DNA of 9,720 bases from an uncultured Erysipelotrichaceae bacterium (GTDB lineage Bacteria; Bacillota_I; Bacilli_A; Acholeplasmatales; Anaeroplasmataceae), in NCBI GenBank assembly GCA_902783745.1, contig CACZRY010000137.1, positions 1-9,720 on the forward strand. Direction: 5' to 3'. How positions within the stretch are numbered: the first letter of the stretch is position 1; every line of letters begins with the position of its first letter. The notes beneath the pieces are model-generated. The model was not told where the DNA came from and did not search any database. It saw nothing but the letters and a program-made list of their open reading frames with translations. The position numbers were made by a program, and so were the translations under genes. Below are positions 1 to 6,905 of this stretch, piece by piece.

Positions 1-601
1 AATTTTCTCTTGTTGTAATGTATGCATACATAGAATTTTCTAAGTGTGAACGCATTAATTTTGTAGCTAAAGCTTCGTTACGAATTGCTATCGCATTCAT
101 TACCTCATAATGTTCATTAATTGATGTTCTTAATCTTTCTACTGAATTAGCATTTTGAATATACATAAATCTTTGGCATTTATCCATTAAATCTCTCATT
201 GTTTGCTCAATATATTGATTTCCTGTTAGCTTTGCTAAAGACATATGGAATTCAATATCCATTGCATCAAAACGATTTAATGATTCTGAATTATAATCTT
301 TCATTATTTCTTCAGGATCAAAATAAATATTTTTAGCAAATATTTGATGAATGATACCAAGCTCTAATATCATTCTTAATTCATATATTTTTTTAATATC
401 ATTAATTGATATTGTTGACACAATTGTTGCTCTTCTAGGCATAACAATTAAATACCCCTCATCAGCAAGCTTTAATACAGCTTCTCTTACAGGTGTTCTT
501 GAAACATTATGTTCTAAGGCAAAAGCTTTCTCATCAAAAACTTCTCCTTGCTTTCTTTTATTAGTTATTATTTCTTCTTTGATTATTCCGTACCAATTCA
601 T
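1..601 (-). CDS. GntR-family transcriptional regulator, FadR/FCD subfamily (3' end cut by window)
   Basis: This is a DNA-binding transcription factor with a ligand- or metal-binding FCD domain. The 200 visible residues start at an ATG (601-599) with a strong AGGAGG (614-609) upstream. The winged-helix region spans about residues 1-70 and contains SRTPVRE (34-40), the classic GntR recognition-helix signature, followed by LKLADEGYL. The FCD domain follows from about residue 72 (YELRMILE). Its usual metal-ligand pattern is visible: D115 and H119 in DIEFH, H164 in NEHYEV and H186 in SHLEN. FCD regulators are normally about 210-240 residues, so probably only a short C-terminus is missing beyond base 1. 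The ligand cannot be read from the sequence; the family commonly senses carboxylic or sugar acids. The gene is separated from the dut-terminated run by a terminator and has its own promoter-like sequence with a palindrome at the start site, suggesting autorepression. The family call is secure and the target genes are unknown. Confidence 0.93.
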   Translation of the reverse strand, partial: MNWYGIIKEEIITNKRKQGEVFDEKAFALEHNVSRTPVREAVLKLADEGYLIVMPRRATIVSTISINDIKKIYELRMILELGIIHQIFAKNIYFDPEEIMKDYNSESLNRFDAMDIEFHMSLAKLTGNQYIEQTMRDLMDKCQRFMYIQNANSVERLRTSINEHYEVMNAIAIRNEALATKLMRSHLENSMYAYITTREN

Positions 602-613
602 GATGTTTCCTCC

Positions 614-634
614 TGATATATCAGTTATATATCA
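614..634. promoter_or_regulatory. Inverted repeat, candidate operator of the GntR regulator
   Basis: Perfect 8-bp arms TGATATAT (614-621) and ATATATCA (627-634) flank a 5-bp centre, CAGTT. The left part, TGATATATCA (614-623), is itself a perfect palindrome. The element lies between the -10-like TATAAT and the AGGAGG of the GntR gene, overlapping the predicted start of transcription. GntR/FCD proteins bind short AT-rich palindromes and often repress their own genes, so an autoregulatory operator is a reasonable inference. AT-rich DNA produces such palindromes by chance more often than balanced DNA does. Confidence 0.5.
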
Positions 635-639
635 AAAAT

Positions 640-668
640 ATTATATTTTTTATATTACTTAAAGTAAA
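640..668 (-). promoter_or_regulatory. Putative sigma-A-type promoter for the GntR regulator
   Basis: On the minus strand there is a perfect -10 hexamer TATAAT (645-640) preceded, after a 17-bp spacer, by TTTACT (668-663), which matches four of six bases of the -35 consensus. Transcription would start near 633, giving a leader of about 32 nt that contains the AGGAGG. The surrounding DNA is extremely AT-rich, so hexamer matches alone are weak evidence. The position relative to the gene and to the preceding terminator supports it. Confidence 0.5.
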
Positions 669-696
669 GGAAAAAATAACTAAAAATTATGTGAAA

Positions 697-733
697 TTAT
701 AAAAAAGGAGAAAATGAAAATTCATCTTCTCCT
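697..733 (-). terminator. Rho-independent terminator after dut
   Basis: Twelve bases past the dut stop codon, the minus strand carries AGGAGAAGATGAA (733-721) and TTCATTTTCTCCT (718-706). These can form a stem of about 12-13 pairs including one G-U pair, with a tiny AT-rich loop, followed directly by a run of T residues (706-701). The T-run is on the minus-strand side only, so it terminates the long minus-strand gene run and separates it from the downstream GntR gene. Confidence 0.88.
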
Positions 734-744
734 ATTAAATGTTT

Positions 745-1254
745 TTATTTAGTTGTAGAACCAAATCCACCATTTCTTATGCCATTTGAATCATCATCAA
801 ATGTAATACCATATTCAACAAAAATACCTTGCATGAATCCAGTCCCTGCTTTAATTTCTAAAACCTTGCCTTCATTTGAATCATTTGTGATTTTAGCAAA
901 TATATGTCCTTCATTTGAAGAATTATAATAATCTGAATCTATAATACCGACTGTATTATTTAACTGTAGACGATACTTAAATCCTAATCCACTTCTTGGA
1001 TATAATTTTAAAACATAATTATCTTCCATTTTACAACGAATACCAGTTGGAATTTTTGCAGTTTCTCCTGGCTTCAATGTTATATCAAATGGAGAATAGA
1101 AATCATATCCTGCAGATCCTTTTGTTGCACGAGAAGGTTTTTTAATTGAATCATATATAGACTTTATTTCATCTACTGATTTATCATCAAAAGCTTTTTT
1201 ATATTCATCAAATGATACTTTTTCAAATTGGGCAACTCTTTTAAATTCACTCAT
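745..1254 (-). CDS. dut: dUTP diphosphatase (dUTPase), trimeric type
   Basis: It hydrolyses dUTP to dUMP and pyrophosphate, keeping uracil out of DNA and supplying dUMP for thymidylate synthesis in the cytosol. All five trimeric dUTPase motifs are visible in 169 residues: AGYDFYSP (48-55), PRSGLGFK (86-93), NTVGIIDSDYY (100-110, with the catalytic Asp region), KAGTGFMQGIF (135-145) and the C-terminal lid RNGGFGSTTK (160-169). It differs from the roughly 145-residue housekeeping form by an N-terminal extension of about 40 residues and an NSSNEGHIF insertion after motif 3. This long form is, from memory, common in gut Bacillota, so it is not by itself a phage sign. The ATG at 1254 has AAAGGA six bases upstream, overlapping the pgi stop codon (13-nt gap), so translation is probably coupled to pgi. 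It is the last gene before the terminator. Confidence 0.95.
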   Translation of the reverse strand: MSEFKRVAQFEKVSFDEYKKAFDDKSVDEIKSIYDSIKKPSRATKGSAGYDFYSPFDITLKPGETAKIPTGIRCKMEDNYVLKLYPRSGLGFKYRLQLNNTVGIIDSDYYNSSNEGHIFAKITNDSNEGKVLEIKAGTGFMQGIFVEYGITFDDDSNGIRNGGFGSTTK

Positions 1255-1267
1255 ATAAAATCCTTTA

Positions 1268-2599
1268 CTATTTTAATTTTTTAACTAATTCATCATGCAT
1301 TTCTTCATATCCAGGCTTACCAAGTAATGCAAACATATTCTTCTTATAAGATTCAACACCTGGCTGATCAAATGGATTTACTCCTAGTGTATATGCAGAA
1401 ATACCACATGCAAGTTCGAAGAAATAAACCATATATCCATAAGTAAATGCTGATATTTCAGGTACTGTTACTCTAATATTTGGTACTCCACCTTCAACGT
1501 GTGCAAGCATTGTACCTTCCATAGCCATCTTATTAACATAGCTTATATCCTTACCTGCTAAGAAATTTAATCCATCAAGGTTAGATTCTTCTTTATTAAT
1601 TTTGATTTCTCTTTCAGGTTTTTCAACTGAAATAACAGTTTCAAATATTGTTCTTTCACCTTGCTGAATCATTTGACCTAATGAATGTAAGTCAGTTGAG
1701 AATGATGCAGATGTAATCCAAATACCTTTATTATTCTTTCCTTCAGATTCACCAAATAATTGCTTCCACCATTCAGAAAAATAGATAAGCTTTGGTTCAT
1801 AATTAACAAGCATTTCAAGTTTCTTACCAGACTTATATAATACATTTCTTAATAATGCATATTTCATTGCATCATTCTTATTGATATCACGAACATTATA
1901 ATCCTTATGTGCAGTTAATGCACCTTCCATCATAGAATCAATATCAATACCAGCACATGCGATAGGAAGTAGTCCTACTGCTGTTAATACTGAATATCTT
2001 CCTCCGACATCATCAGGTACAACGAATTCTTGATATCCTAATGCGTCAGCTTCAGTTTTTAATGCACCCTTCTTTTTATCTGTTGTTGCATAAATTCTTT
2101 TTGCTGCATCATTTCCATATTTTTCAATCAATAAATCCTTAAAAATTCTAAATGCTATTGATGGTTCTGTTGTTGTACCAGACTTTGATATAACGTTAAT
2201 TGAAAAATCCTTATCTTTAAGATAATCCTTTAAATCAGCAATATATGTTGATGAAATATGATTACCAACAAATATTACCTCAACACCATTCTTATTAGTA
2301 CCAAAATAAGGCTTTAACATTTCAACAGCGGATTTTGCACCTAAATATGATCCACCAATACCAATTGATAATAATACATCTGAATCAGATTTAATCTTCT
2401 TTGCTGCTTCTTTTATTCTTCTAAATTCATCCTTATCATAATCTAATGGTAGATCTAACCATCCTAAATAATCATTTCCTAAACCATTCTTATTTCTTAG
2501 GGTATCATATGATTTATAAATTTCCTTTTCTAAATCTAGATAAACCTTTTCATCATAAAATCCCTTTGTCTTAGTGACATCTAACTTTAAATAACTCAT
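1268..2599 (-). CDS. pgi: Glucose-6-phosphate isomerase
   Basis: A cytosolic enzyme interconverting glucose 6-phosphate and fructose 6-phosphate in glycolysis and gluconeogenesis. The 443 residues match the short Bacillota form (about 450). Visible motifs are the phosphosugar-binding loop [12 protein letters not shown] (79-90), [10 protein letters not shown] (138-147), signature 1 [17 protein letters not shown] (196-212), the catalytic base region FGESEGK (282-288, likely base E284), STDLHSLGQ (301-309, His305) and signature 2 [18 protein letters not shown] (406-423, catalytic Lys 419 or 420). Nothing essential appears to be missing. The start ATG has an excellent AGGAGG about seven bases upstream. 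A 54-nt gap separates it from the DUF212 gene, the largest within the run, so a weak internal promoter there is possible, but no convincing -35/-10 pair was found. Confidence 0.97.
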   Translation of the reverse strand: MSYLKLDVTKTKGFYDEKVYLDLEKEIYKSYDTLRNKNGLGNDYLGWLDLPLDYDKDEFRRIKEAAKKIKSDSDVLLSIGIGGSYLGAKSAVEMLKPYFGTNKNGVEVIFVGNHISSTYIADLKDYLKDKDFSINVISKSGTTTEPSIAFRIFKDLLIEKYGNDAAKRIYATTDKKKGALKTEADALGYQEFVVPDDVGGRYSVLTAVGLLPIACAGIDIDSMMEGALTAHKDYNVRDINKNDAMKYALLRNVLYKSGKKLEMLVNYEPKLIYFSEWWKQLFGESEGKNNKGIWITSASFSTDLHSLGQMIQQGERTIFETVISVEKPEREIKINKEESNLDGLNFLAGKDISYVNKMAMEGTMLAHVEGGVPNIRVTVPEISAFTYGYMVYFFELACGISAYTLGVNPFDQPGVESYKKNMFALLGKPGYEEMHDELVKKLK

Positions 2600-2653
2600 T
2601 TTAATCCTCCTAATTTATTTCTTTCTCTATACTATTTTATTTAAAACTGGTTT

Positions 2654-4297
2654 TTATATATTAAAAAGATTTTTAGTTGTTGTCTTAATTGCTTCCATAT
2701 GTGGAGTATTAACATATCCTTGGAAACATGCAATAGCAATTGCAAATCCAATCATACCAATAGCAACACCTAAAATTGCGCCTGCAAACACTTCATATTT
2801 TTTATGTCCTAGCAATTCTTTTAAAACTGGTTGATTAACAAGTCCTAATGCTTCTTTTTTATCATCAGGTATTGTTGCAACAAGTCTATTTAATATAATG
2901 GCATGTTTTGTTGCTTCATATCTTACTCCCATTGCATCATGTAATGTTAATATACCAAATGCTAACGCAACACTAAAACTCCAATCTAAATATCCTAAAT
3001 CATGGAATTGAATCATTCCAAGAGTTGTAATTAATGATACTACAAATGATGTATGACTTGATGGGAATCCACCTGTTGAATGTAGCATATCCCATGCTGG
3101 TCTTTTATAAATATATGAATATATACCTAGCTTCATAAATTGTGCTGCAAGCATACCAAATGTTGCAATTATAAATATTAACATTGCTCTCATTGTTATG
3201 AATTGAATTACATTACCAACATTTTCTTGATTAGGTTGAATATTAATTGTAACATCACTACCTAATATATTTTCCATTATAACAAATCCTAATATACCAA
3301 CACCAATACCAATTAAAGCACCTACTAAAACTTCACTTGGACTATGACCTAAAAGTTCTCTTAGCTTATCATCTTTAATACCAAGCTCAATCTTCTTTTC
3401 TGGTGTCATATCTTTAAGCATCTTATTTAAAAACTTAGCTTGTCTTGCAGTTTGGTATCTTACACCAAGTGAATCATGGATATTAATAAATCCTAATACT
3501 ACAACAACCCCAAAGCTCCAGTCTAAGTATTTTAATTCATTAAATTGAATTAAAAACATTGCAACACCAAATGCAAGAATAAATGATACATTACTTGATG
3601 GGAATCCACCACTACTATATAACATTCTCCACATTGGCTTTTTTTCTGCGATTGAATGAATTATAAATTTTACTAATTGTGCAATACCCATCGCAATAAC
3701 AGCTAATATTAAAACAACCATTGCACGTTCTTGTAACATACTATTTAATGATTTAATATTACCAGTATAAATTCTTAATTCACTAATACTAGATTTAGAT
3801 ATTTGTTCAACAATTAAAGTACCAATTACACCAACAATTGCACCAATAAGTGCTCCTATTTGTACATGAGTACCTTTGTTTCCAATATCAGTTGAAAGCT
3901 TAGGCTCATTATCAAGTCCAAGTTCATTCTTCTTTTCCTCATCCATACCATCAACTATCTTATTAATAAGCTTAGCATGTCTTGATGATTCATATCCTAA
4001 TCCTTTAACATCATGTATTACAATGATACCAAATACTATGGCAACACTAAAGCTCCAATCTAAGTATCCTAATTCTAATAATTGAATTAATGTCATTGAA
4101 ACTAAGAATGCAACTACCATAGATGTATGTGTAGACGGGAATCCACCTGTTTGATAAAGCGTCTTCCACATAGGTTTCTTATAAGAAATTGAATATATTA
4201 TAAATTTAATTAATTGACCAAGTACTAAAGCAATAAACGCTATAATAATTGTTGCTATAACACGCCATGTTATACCATTTAATGCACTCTCTGGCAT
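2654..4297 (-). CDS. Triple-module divergent PAP2 (DUF212/YuiD-like) integral membrane protein
   Basis: A polytopic membrane protein of 547 residues containing three tandem copies of the DUF212 'divergent PAP2' domain, which normally stands alone at about 150 residues (for example B. subtilis YuiD). Modules span about residues 10-165, 189-344 and 368-523, in exact register at 179 residues: the GGFPSxx motif at 51, 230 and 409; the HDxxGxxY motif at 95, 274 and 453; and the LLGH-type motif at 138, 315 and 495. Each module has about four hydrophobic segments. Module 3 keeps the canonical PSSHTS, HDAMGVRY and LLGHKKYEV. Module 2 has PSSN in place of PSSH. Module 1 keeps PSTH but has GLGY for GVRY and lacks LLGH. 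PAP2 relatives are lipid- or pyrophosphate-phosphatases, but the DUF212 activity is uncertain, so the substrate is not assigned. The ATG at 4297 has AGGGAGG upstream. It lies 29 nt after the NifU-like gene. Confidence 0.9.
   Translation of the reverse strand: MPESALNGITWRVIATIIIAFIALVLGQLIKFIIYSISYKKPMWKTLYQTGGFPSTHTSMVVAFLVSMTLIQLLELGYLDWSFSVAIVFGIIVIHDVKGLGYESSRHAKLINKIVDGMDEEKKNELGLDNEPKLSTDIGNKGTHVQIGALIGAIVGVIGTLIVEQISKSSISELRIYTGNIKSLNSMLQERAMVVLILAVIAMGIAQLVKFIIHSIAEKKPMWRMLYSSGGFPSSNVSFILAFGVAMFLIQFNELKYLDWSFGVVVVLGFINIHDSLGVRYQTARQAKFLNKMLKDMTPEKKIELGIKDDKLRELLGHSPSEVLVGALIGIGVGILGFVIMENILGSDVTINIQPNQENVGNVIQFITMRAMLIFIIATFGMLAAQFMKLGIYSYIYKRPAWDMLHSTGGFPSSHTSFVVSLITTLGMIQFHDLGYLDWSFSVALAFGILTLHDAMGVRYEATKHAIILNRLVATIPDDKKEALGLVNQPVLKELLGHKKYEVFAGAILGVAIGMIGFAIAIACFQGYVNTPHMEAIKTTTKNLFNI
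2729..4270 (-). repeat. Three in-frame tandem coding modules, 537-bp period
   Basis: The DUF212 gene is built of three direct repeats. The plus-strand landmark GGGAATCCACC, encoding part of GGFPS, recurs with its flanks starting at 3061, 3598 and 4135 (A[T/C]GGGAATCCACC), spaced exactly 537 bp apart (179 codons). Other conserved blocks, such as YLDWSF and the HD motif, recur at the same spacing, with no insertion or deletion shifting the register. The copies have diverged substantially at the DNA level, so this is an old intragenic triplication rather than a recent slippage event or assembly artefact. Confidence 0.88.
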
Positions 4298-4326
4298 AAC
4301 ATCCCTCCCTTCATTCTATAAATTAA

Positions 4327-4584
4327 TTATAAAATGTTTTTTACTCCAACTACTTCAGGAACATATTCCTTTAATAATTCTTCTATACCGTCGTATAGTG
4401 TAGAATCCTGTACACCACAGTTTGTACATGCTCCAAGTAATCTTACTGTAACTATACCGTCTTCAAAATCTATGAATTCGATGTCTCCACCTTCACTGTT
4501 TAGATATGGTCTAATCTTACTTAAAACATTAGATATATCAAGCATTATGTCTCCCTTACTTCTTTCTTTTACTTCATCTGACAT
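4327..4584 (-). CDS. NifU C-terminal-domain (Nfu-type) Fe-S scaffold protein
   Basis: A small cytosolic protein (85 residues) of the NifU C-terminal/Nfu family, which carries or delivers iron-sulfur clusters to apo-proteins. The family hallmarks are present: an N-terminal helix leading to LNSEGGDIEFIDFEDGIV (28-45) and the cluster-binding GACTNCGVQDSTL (51-63), with the CxxC cysteines at C53 and C56, then GIEELLKEYVPEV. It is a stand-alone domain like B. subtilis YutI, without the NifU N-terminal scaffold. The ATG at 4584 starts two bases after the stop of the YutD-like gene, and its GAGGT ribosome binding site lies within the last codons of that gene, so translation is likely coupled. An internal ATG at residue 14 has no comparable site. 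The family is certain; the client proteins are unknown. Its neighbour, the YutD-like protein, also has a conserved CxxxC-type motif. Confidence 0.92.
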   Translation of the reverse strand: MSDEVKERSKGDIMLDISNVLSKIRPYLNSEGGDIEFIDFEDGIVTVRLLGACTNCGVQDSTLYDGIEELLKEYVPEVVGVKNIL

Positions 4585-4586
4585 AA

Positions 4587-5288
4587 TTATTTACCTCTAT
4601 TTTGATTATTCTTTTTATTATGGTTATTGTTTCTATTTTTATTATTATTGTTATTGTTCATTTTGTTATTCTTATTATTTAAATTATTCTTTTTAGGATT
4701 TTGCTTCTTTGAAGGATCAAAATCTGGAGATGCTGAAACATATGTTTCTACATTTTCTACTTTTTCTTCAACATTTTTATTAATTTTTGGATTTTTAAAA
4801 TATGCTTGATCTAACTTATCATCAATTAAGTCCTGTGGTAGCTTACCAATTTTAATTTTAGAAAGTTTTTGTGGATCAATTACAATATGAGGATTAGATG
4901 TTGGATTAGTATCTAAAATTAAGGATTCCTTATCAAAGTTTTCCTTTGGCATATCCTTAACTGTAATTCTTGGTACTTCATCTACAATCTTAGAATCTTC
5001 AAGTTTTTTTAATTCTTCTTCTGAATGAATTCTTCTTAAAACATAAAAAGGACATCCAAACGCACAAGATTTATCTAAATATTCATCTATATTTTTAAAA
5101 TAATTCTTACTCTTAGGATTTAAATCAAATCCCTTTAATCTAAGAATTGTTGATGAAATATCTCCAACAATATATTCATATTTATCAAAGAATTCTTCGA
5201 AATATTTTCTTTGGAATTCTTCTAAGTTGAATGCATCTCTAAAATTTCTTTCAAGGATGTACATTCCCTTATCACAATTAATAACCAT
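4587..5288 (-). CDS. yutD: YutD-like (DUF1027) protein with Asn/Lys-rich C-terminal tail
   Basis: A protein of 233 residues from the ATG at 5288. The N-terminal ~90 residues match the YutD/DUF1027 family of Bacillota: FFDKYEYIVGD (33-43), LRLKGF (49-54) and EYLDKSCAFGCPFYVLRR (69-86), which corresponds to the family's conserved CxFGCxxFVL stretch. YutD is about 100 residues in B. subtilis and has no firmly established function. Here a middle acidic/lysine-rich linker (about 90-193) and a low-complexity tail (194-233) are added; about half of the tail residues are Asn and most others Lys, Arg or Gln. The tail is predicted to be disordered and positively charged, which could suit nucleic-acid or ribosome contact, but that is inference. 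The gene is 48 nt after the phosphatase gene and overlaps the ribosome binding site of the NifU-like gene. The family call rests on remembered family motifs. Confidence 0.78.
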   Translation of the reverse strand: MVINCDKGMYILERNFRDAFNLEEFQRKYFEEFFDKYEYIVGDISSTILRLKGFDLNPKSKNYFKNIDEYLDKSCAFGCPFYVLRRIHSEEELKKLEDSKIVDEVPRITVKDMPKENFDKESLILDTNPTSNPHIVIDPQKLSKIKIGKLPQDLIDDKLDQAYFKNPKINKNVEEKVENVETYVSASPDFDPSKKQNPKKNNLNNKNNKMNNNNNNKNRNNNHNKKNNQNRGK

Positions 5289-5294
5289 AATCAA

Positions 5295-5300
5295 TCACCT
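5295..5300 (-). promoter_or_regulatory. Ribosome binding site deciding the YutD-like start
   Basis: AGGTGA on the minus strand (5300-5295) ends six bases before the ATG at 5288-5286, a normal spacing. The in-frame TTG at 5294-5292, which would add two residues, directly abuts AGGTGA and is too close to be used. The ATG is therefore the better start. Confidence 0.65.
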
Positions 5301-5336
5301 ACTAAATTATAATACAAATATGTGCTATAAAAAAGA

Positions 5337-5786
5337 TTATATAAGCTTAGAAATCAATCCTTTTACTCCATATTCTATATCTTTATAGCATAATTCGAAA
5401 TCTCCTGTATACCAAGGATCAGAAATATCTCTATCTAATCCTTGAAAGCTTAACAAAGTATGTACCTTATTCATACTATCATTACCTATAATTTGATTTA
5501 GTAAATATCTATTACTTCTATCCATTATTATTAAATAATCGTAATATGAATAATCACTTAATGTAACCTTACTTGATGATGTCTTTTCAAACTTAATATT
5601 GTGTTTTAAAAGACATTTCTTTGCTGGTGGGTACATATCGTTTCCTATTTCTTCTTCTGATACAGCTTTAGCATTTACATAAAATTTATCATGCAATCCT
5701 AATTTATCTATTTCATTTTGAAATATAAACCTTGCCATAGGAGAACGACAAATTGACCCATGACATATAAATAATATTTTAATCAT
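5337..5786 (-). CDS. Low-molecular-weight protein-tyrosine phosphatase
   Basis: A cytosolic phosphatase of 149 residues in the LMW-PTP/arsenate-reductase fold family. It carries the catalytic P-loop CHGSICRS (8-15), with nucleophile C8 and R14, and the general-acid loop DPWYTGDFELCY (123-134) with D123 as the likely acid. These two elements and the length are typical of bacterial LMW-PTPs, which dephosphorylate tyrosine (or sometimes arginine) phosphoproteins. The P-loop residue after Gly is Ser where most members have Asn (CxGNxCRS), a mild departure. The ATG at 5786 lies inside the last codons of ispF (8-nt overlap) and has no good Shine-Dalgarno at the usual distance, so it probably depends on translational coupling with ispF. 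An arsenate reductase is less likely, given the intact DPWYTGDF loop. The substrate cannot be inferred from the neighbours. Confidence 0.92.
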   Translation of the reverse strand: MIKILFICHGSICRSPMARFIFQNEIDKLGLHDKFYVNAKAVSEEEIGNDMYPPAKKCLLKHNIKFEKTSSSKVTLSDYSYYDYLIIMDRSNRYLLNQIIGNDSMNKVHTLLSFQGLDRDISDPWYTGDFELCYKDIEYGVKGLISKLI

Positions 5787-6255
5787 TTGATACTAAGCAA
5801 ACTGCCTCACAAGCAATTGCTTCTCCTCTTCCAATAAATCCCATTTTTTCATATGTTGTTGCCTTAATAGATACCTGATCTAAATCTACATTTAATATAT
5901 TTGCTATAGACTTTTGAATATCTAATCTTATAGGATTTATTTTTATATTTTGTGAATATATCATTACATCTAAATTATTTAAATGATATCCCTTATCTAA
6001 TACCCTATTATAACATTCCTTAAGAATTATTTTAGAATCCATATCTAATGTTTTATCACTATTGTCAGGATAAAATGTACCTAAATCTCCTAATGCAAGT
6101 GAGCCAAGTAATGATTCAGCTACTGCATGTAATACAACATCAGCATCACTATGTCCTAAAAGACCTATATCTGATTTAACTAATACACCACCAAGTATAA
6201 GCTTTCTTCCATCTACAAGCTTATGTGTATCCCAACTATGTCCAATTCTAATCAT
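5779..6255 (-). CDS. ispF: 2-C-methyl-D-erythritol 2,4-cyclodiphosphate synthase
   Basis: A MEP-pathway enzyme that cyclises CDP-ME 2-phosphate to ME-cPP with release of CMP, on the route to IPP and DMAPP. The 158 residues match the usual length. Metal ligands D9, H11 and H43 align with the E. coli D8/H10/H42 set. GLLGHSDADVVLHA (31-44), GDLGTFYPD (56-64) and KATTYEKMGFIGRGEAIA (131-148) are diagnostic. Small departures (AES for the usual xDA after HA, IK for PK at 104-105) do not affect the ligands. The ATG at 6255 overlaps the end of ispD by 8 nt, and its GGAGG ribosome binding site is made by ispD's Trp-Arg codons, so the two are translationally coupled. The IspD-IspF adjacency, fused into one protein in some bacteria, supports the call. 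Confidence 0.97.
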   Translation of the reverse strand: MIRIGHSWDTHKLVDGRKLILGGVLVKSDIGLLGHSDADVVLHAVAESLLGSLALGDLGTFYPDNSDKTLDMDSKIILKECYNRVLDKGYHLNNLDVMIYSQNIKINPIRLDIQKSIANILNVDLDQVSIKATTYEKMGFIGRGEAIACEAVCLVSND

Positions 6256-6901
6256 AATCCCTCCAAATAACTGAAGCTAACTTTAAATCAATAGGGTAAG
6301 TTAATTTAAATGCTTCCTTATTTACTTTAATTAAATTAATTTTAATATCTGGATAATAATTTTCTAATACTGCAATATCATCAGTAAATTGCTTATTTTC
6401 ATTAAAACTCTTTTGATATGCATCAAGCAATAAATCCTTAGGTGCACATTGTGGTGTTGCAGCTCTTATAACATTATCTCTATTTAATAACGTAAGCTTA
6501 GAATTATCGTTATATCTAATAGTATCAACAGATTCTAAATAAGATAATACTGCTTCTTTATGAGAAATATTTGTAGTAATTTCTTTTATTACATCAGATG
6601 AAATAAAAGGTCTTGCAGCATCATGAATTAATACATAATCACCACTTGCTGCCTTTATTCCGTTATAAACAGATTCTCCTCTACTTTTACCACCAAATAC
6701 ATATTTAATATTCTTAGGTAGTTCATCAATAATAAAAGAATCTTTTTCACTTATTACTAAAATGATTTCATCTACATATTTCATAAATTGTGATACTGAA
6801 TACATAAAAACTCTTTTATTACCAAGCTTTATTAAAGCCTTATTAGAATCAAGGCCCATTCTTGTACCACTACCTGCTGCGACTATGACTGCAGTTGTCA
6901 C
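6248..6901 (-). CDS. ispD: 2-C-methyl-D-erythritol 4-phosphate cytidylyltransferase
   Basis: It catalyses CTP + MEP to CDP-ME + pyrophosphate, the third step of the MEP isoprenoid pathway. The protein has 217 residues, slightly shorter than the typical 225-235. It shows the nucleotide-binding AAGSGTRMG (8-16) with K21, GGKSRGESVYNG (70-81), HDAARP (93-98), ATPQ (148-151), FTDDIAVLE (172-180) and the C-terminal FKLTYPIDLKLA (198-209) with the conserved Lys and Asp. The start is a GTG (6901-6899), because the ATG one base shift away (6903) runs straight into TGA. AAGGG lies seven bases upstream of the GTG. It begins four bases after the TGA stop of the cyclo-ligase gene and overlaps ispF, making a coupled cassette. 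Confidence 0.97.
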   Translation of the reverse strand: MTTAVIVAAGSGTRMGLDSNKALIKLGNKRVFMYSVSQFMKYVDEIILVISEKDSFIIDELPKNIKYVFGGKSRGESVYNGIKAASGDYVLIHDAARPFISSDVIKEITTNISHKEAVLSYLESVDTIRYNDNSKLTLLNRDNVIRAATPQCAPKDLLLDAYQKSFNENKQFTDDIAVLENYYPDIKINLIKVNKEAFKLTYPIDLKLASVIWRDYD

Positions 6902-6905
6902 ATTA

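Noticed and set aside
351..662. Plus-strand open frames, e.g. at 351-662, 3876-4085, 4334-4696, 4627-4809, 8214-8459 and 9446-9646
   Set aside because: All lie antisense to well-supported minus-strand genes, lack ribosome binding sites and family motifs, and have low-complexity Ser/Phe/Leu-rich translations typical of shadow frames in AT-rich DNA.
745..1254. Long-form dUTPase as evidence of a prophage
   Set aside because: No other phage genes are present, and this extended dUTPase form is seen in chromosomal loci of gut Bacillota; it sits in a housekeeping run with coupled spacing to pgi.
2640..2656. Short inverted repeat (AAAAC/GTTTT) after the DUF212 stop as a terminator
   Set aside because: The stem is five A/T-rich pairs with a two-base centre and no following T-run; it cannot form a stable hairpin.
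4600..4700. ATT/ATG-rich repeated tract as a microsatellite, CRISPR or non-coding repeat
   Set aside because: It is the coding DNA of the Asn/Lys-rich tail of the YutD-like protein; there are no regular repeat-spacer units.
5292..5294. TTG as start of the YutD-like gene
   Set aside because: It directly abuts the AGGTGA; the ATG two codons downstream has proper spacing.
5306..5311. TATAAT upstream of the YutD-like gene as a promoter -10
   Set aside because: No acceptable -35 (only a T-run at 17 bp), and transcription would start inside the ribosome binding site.
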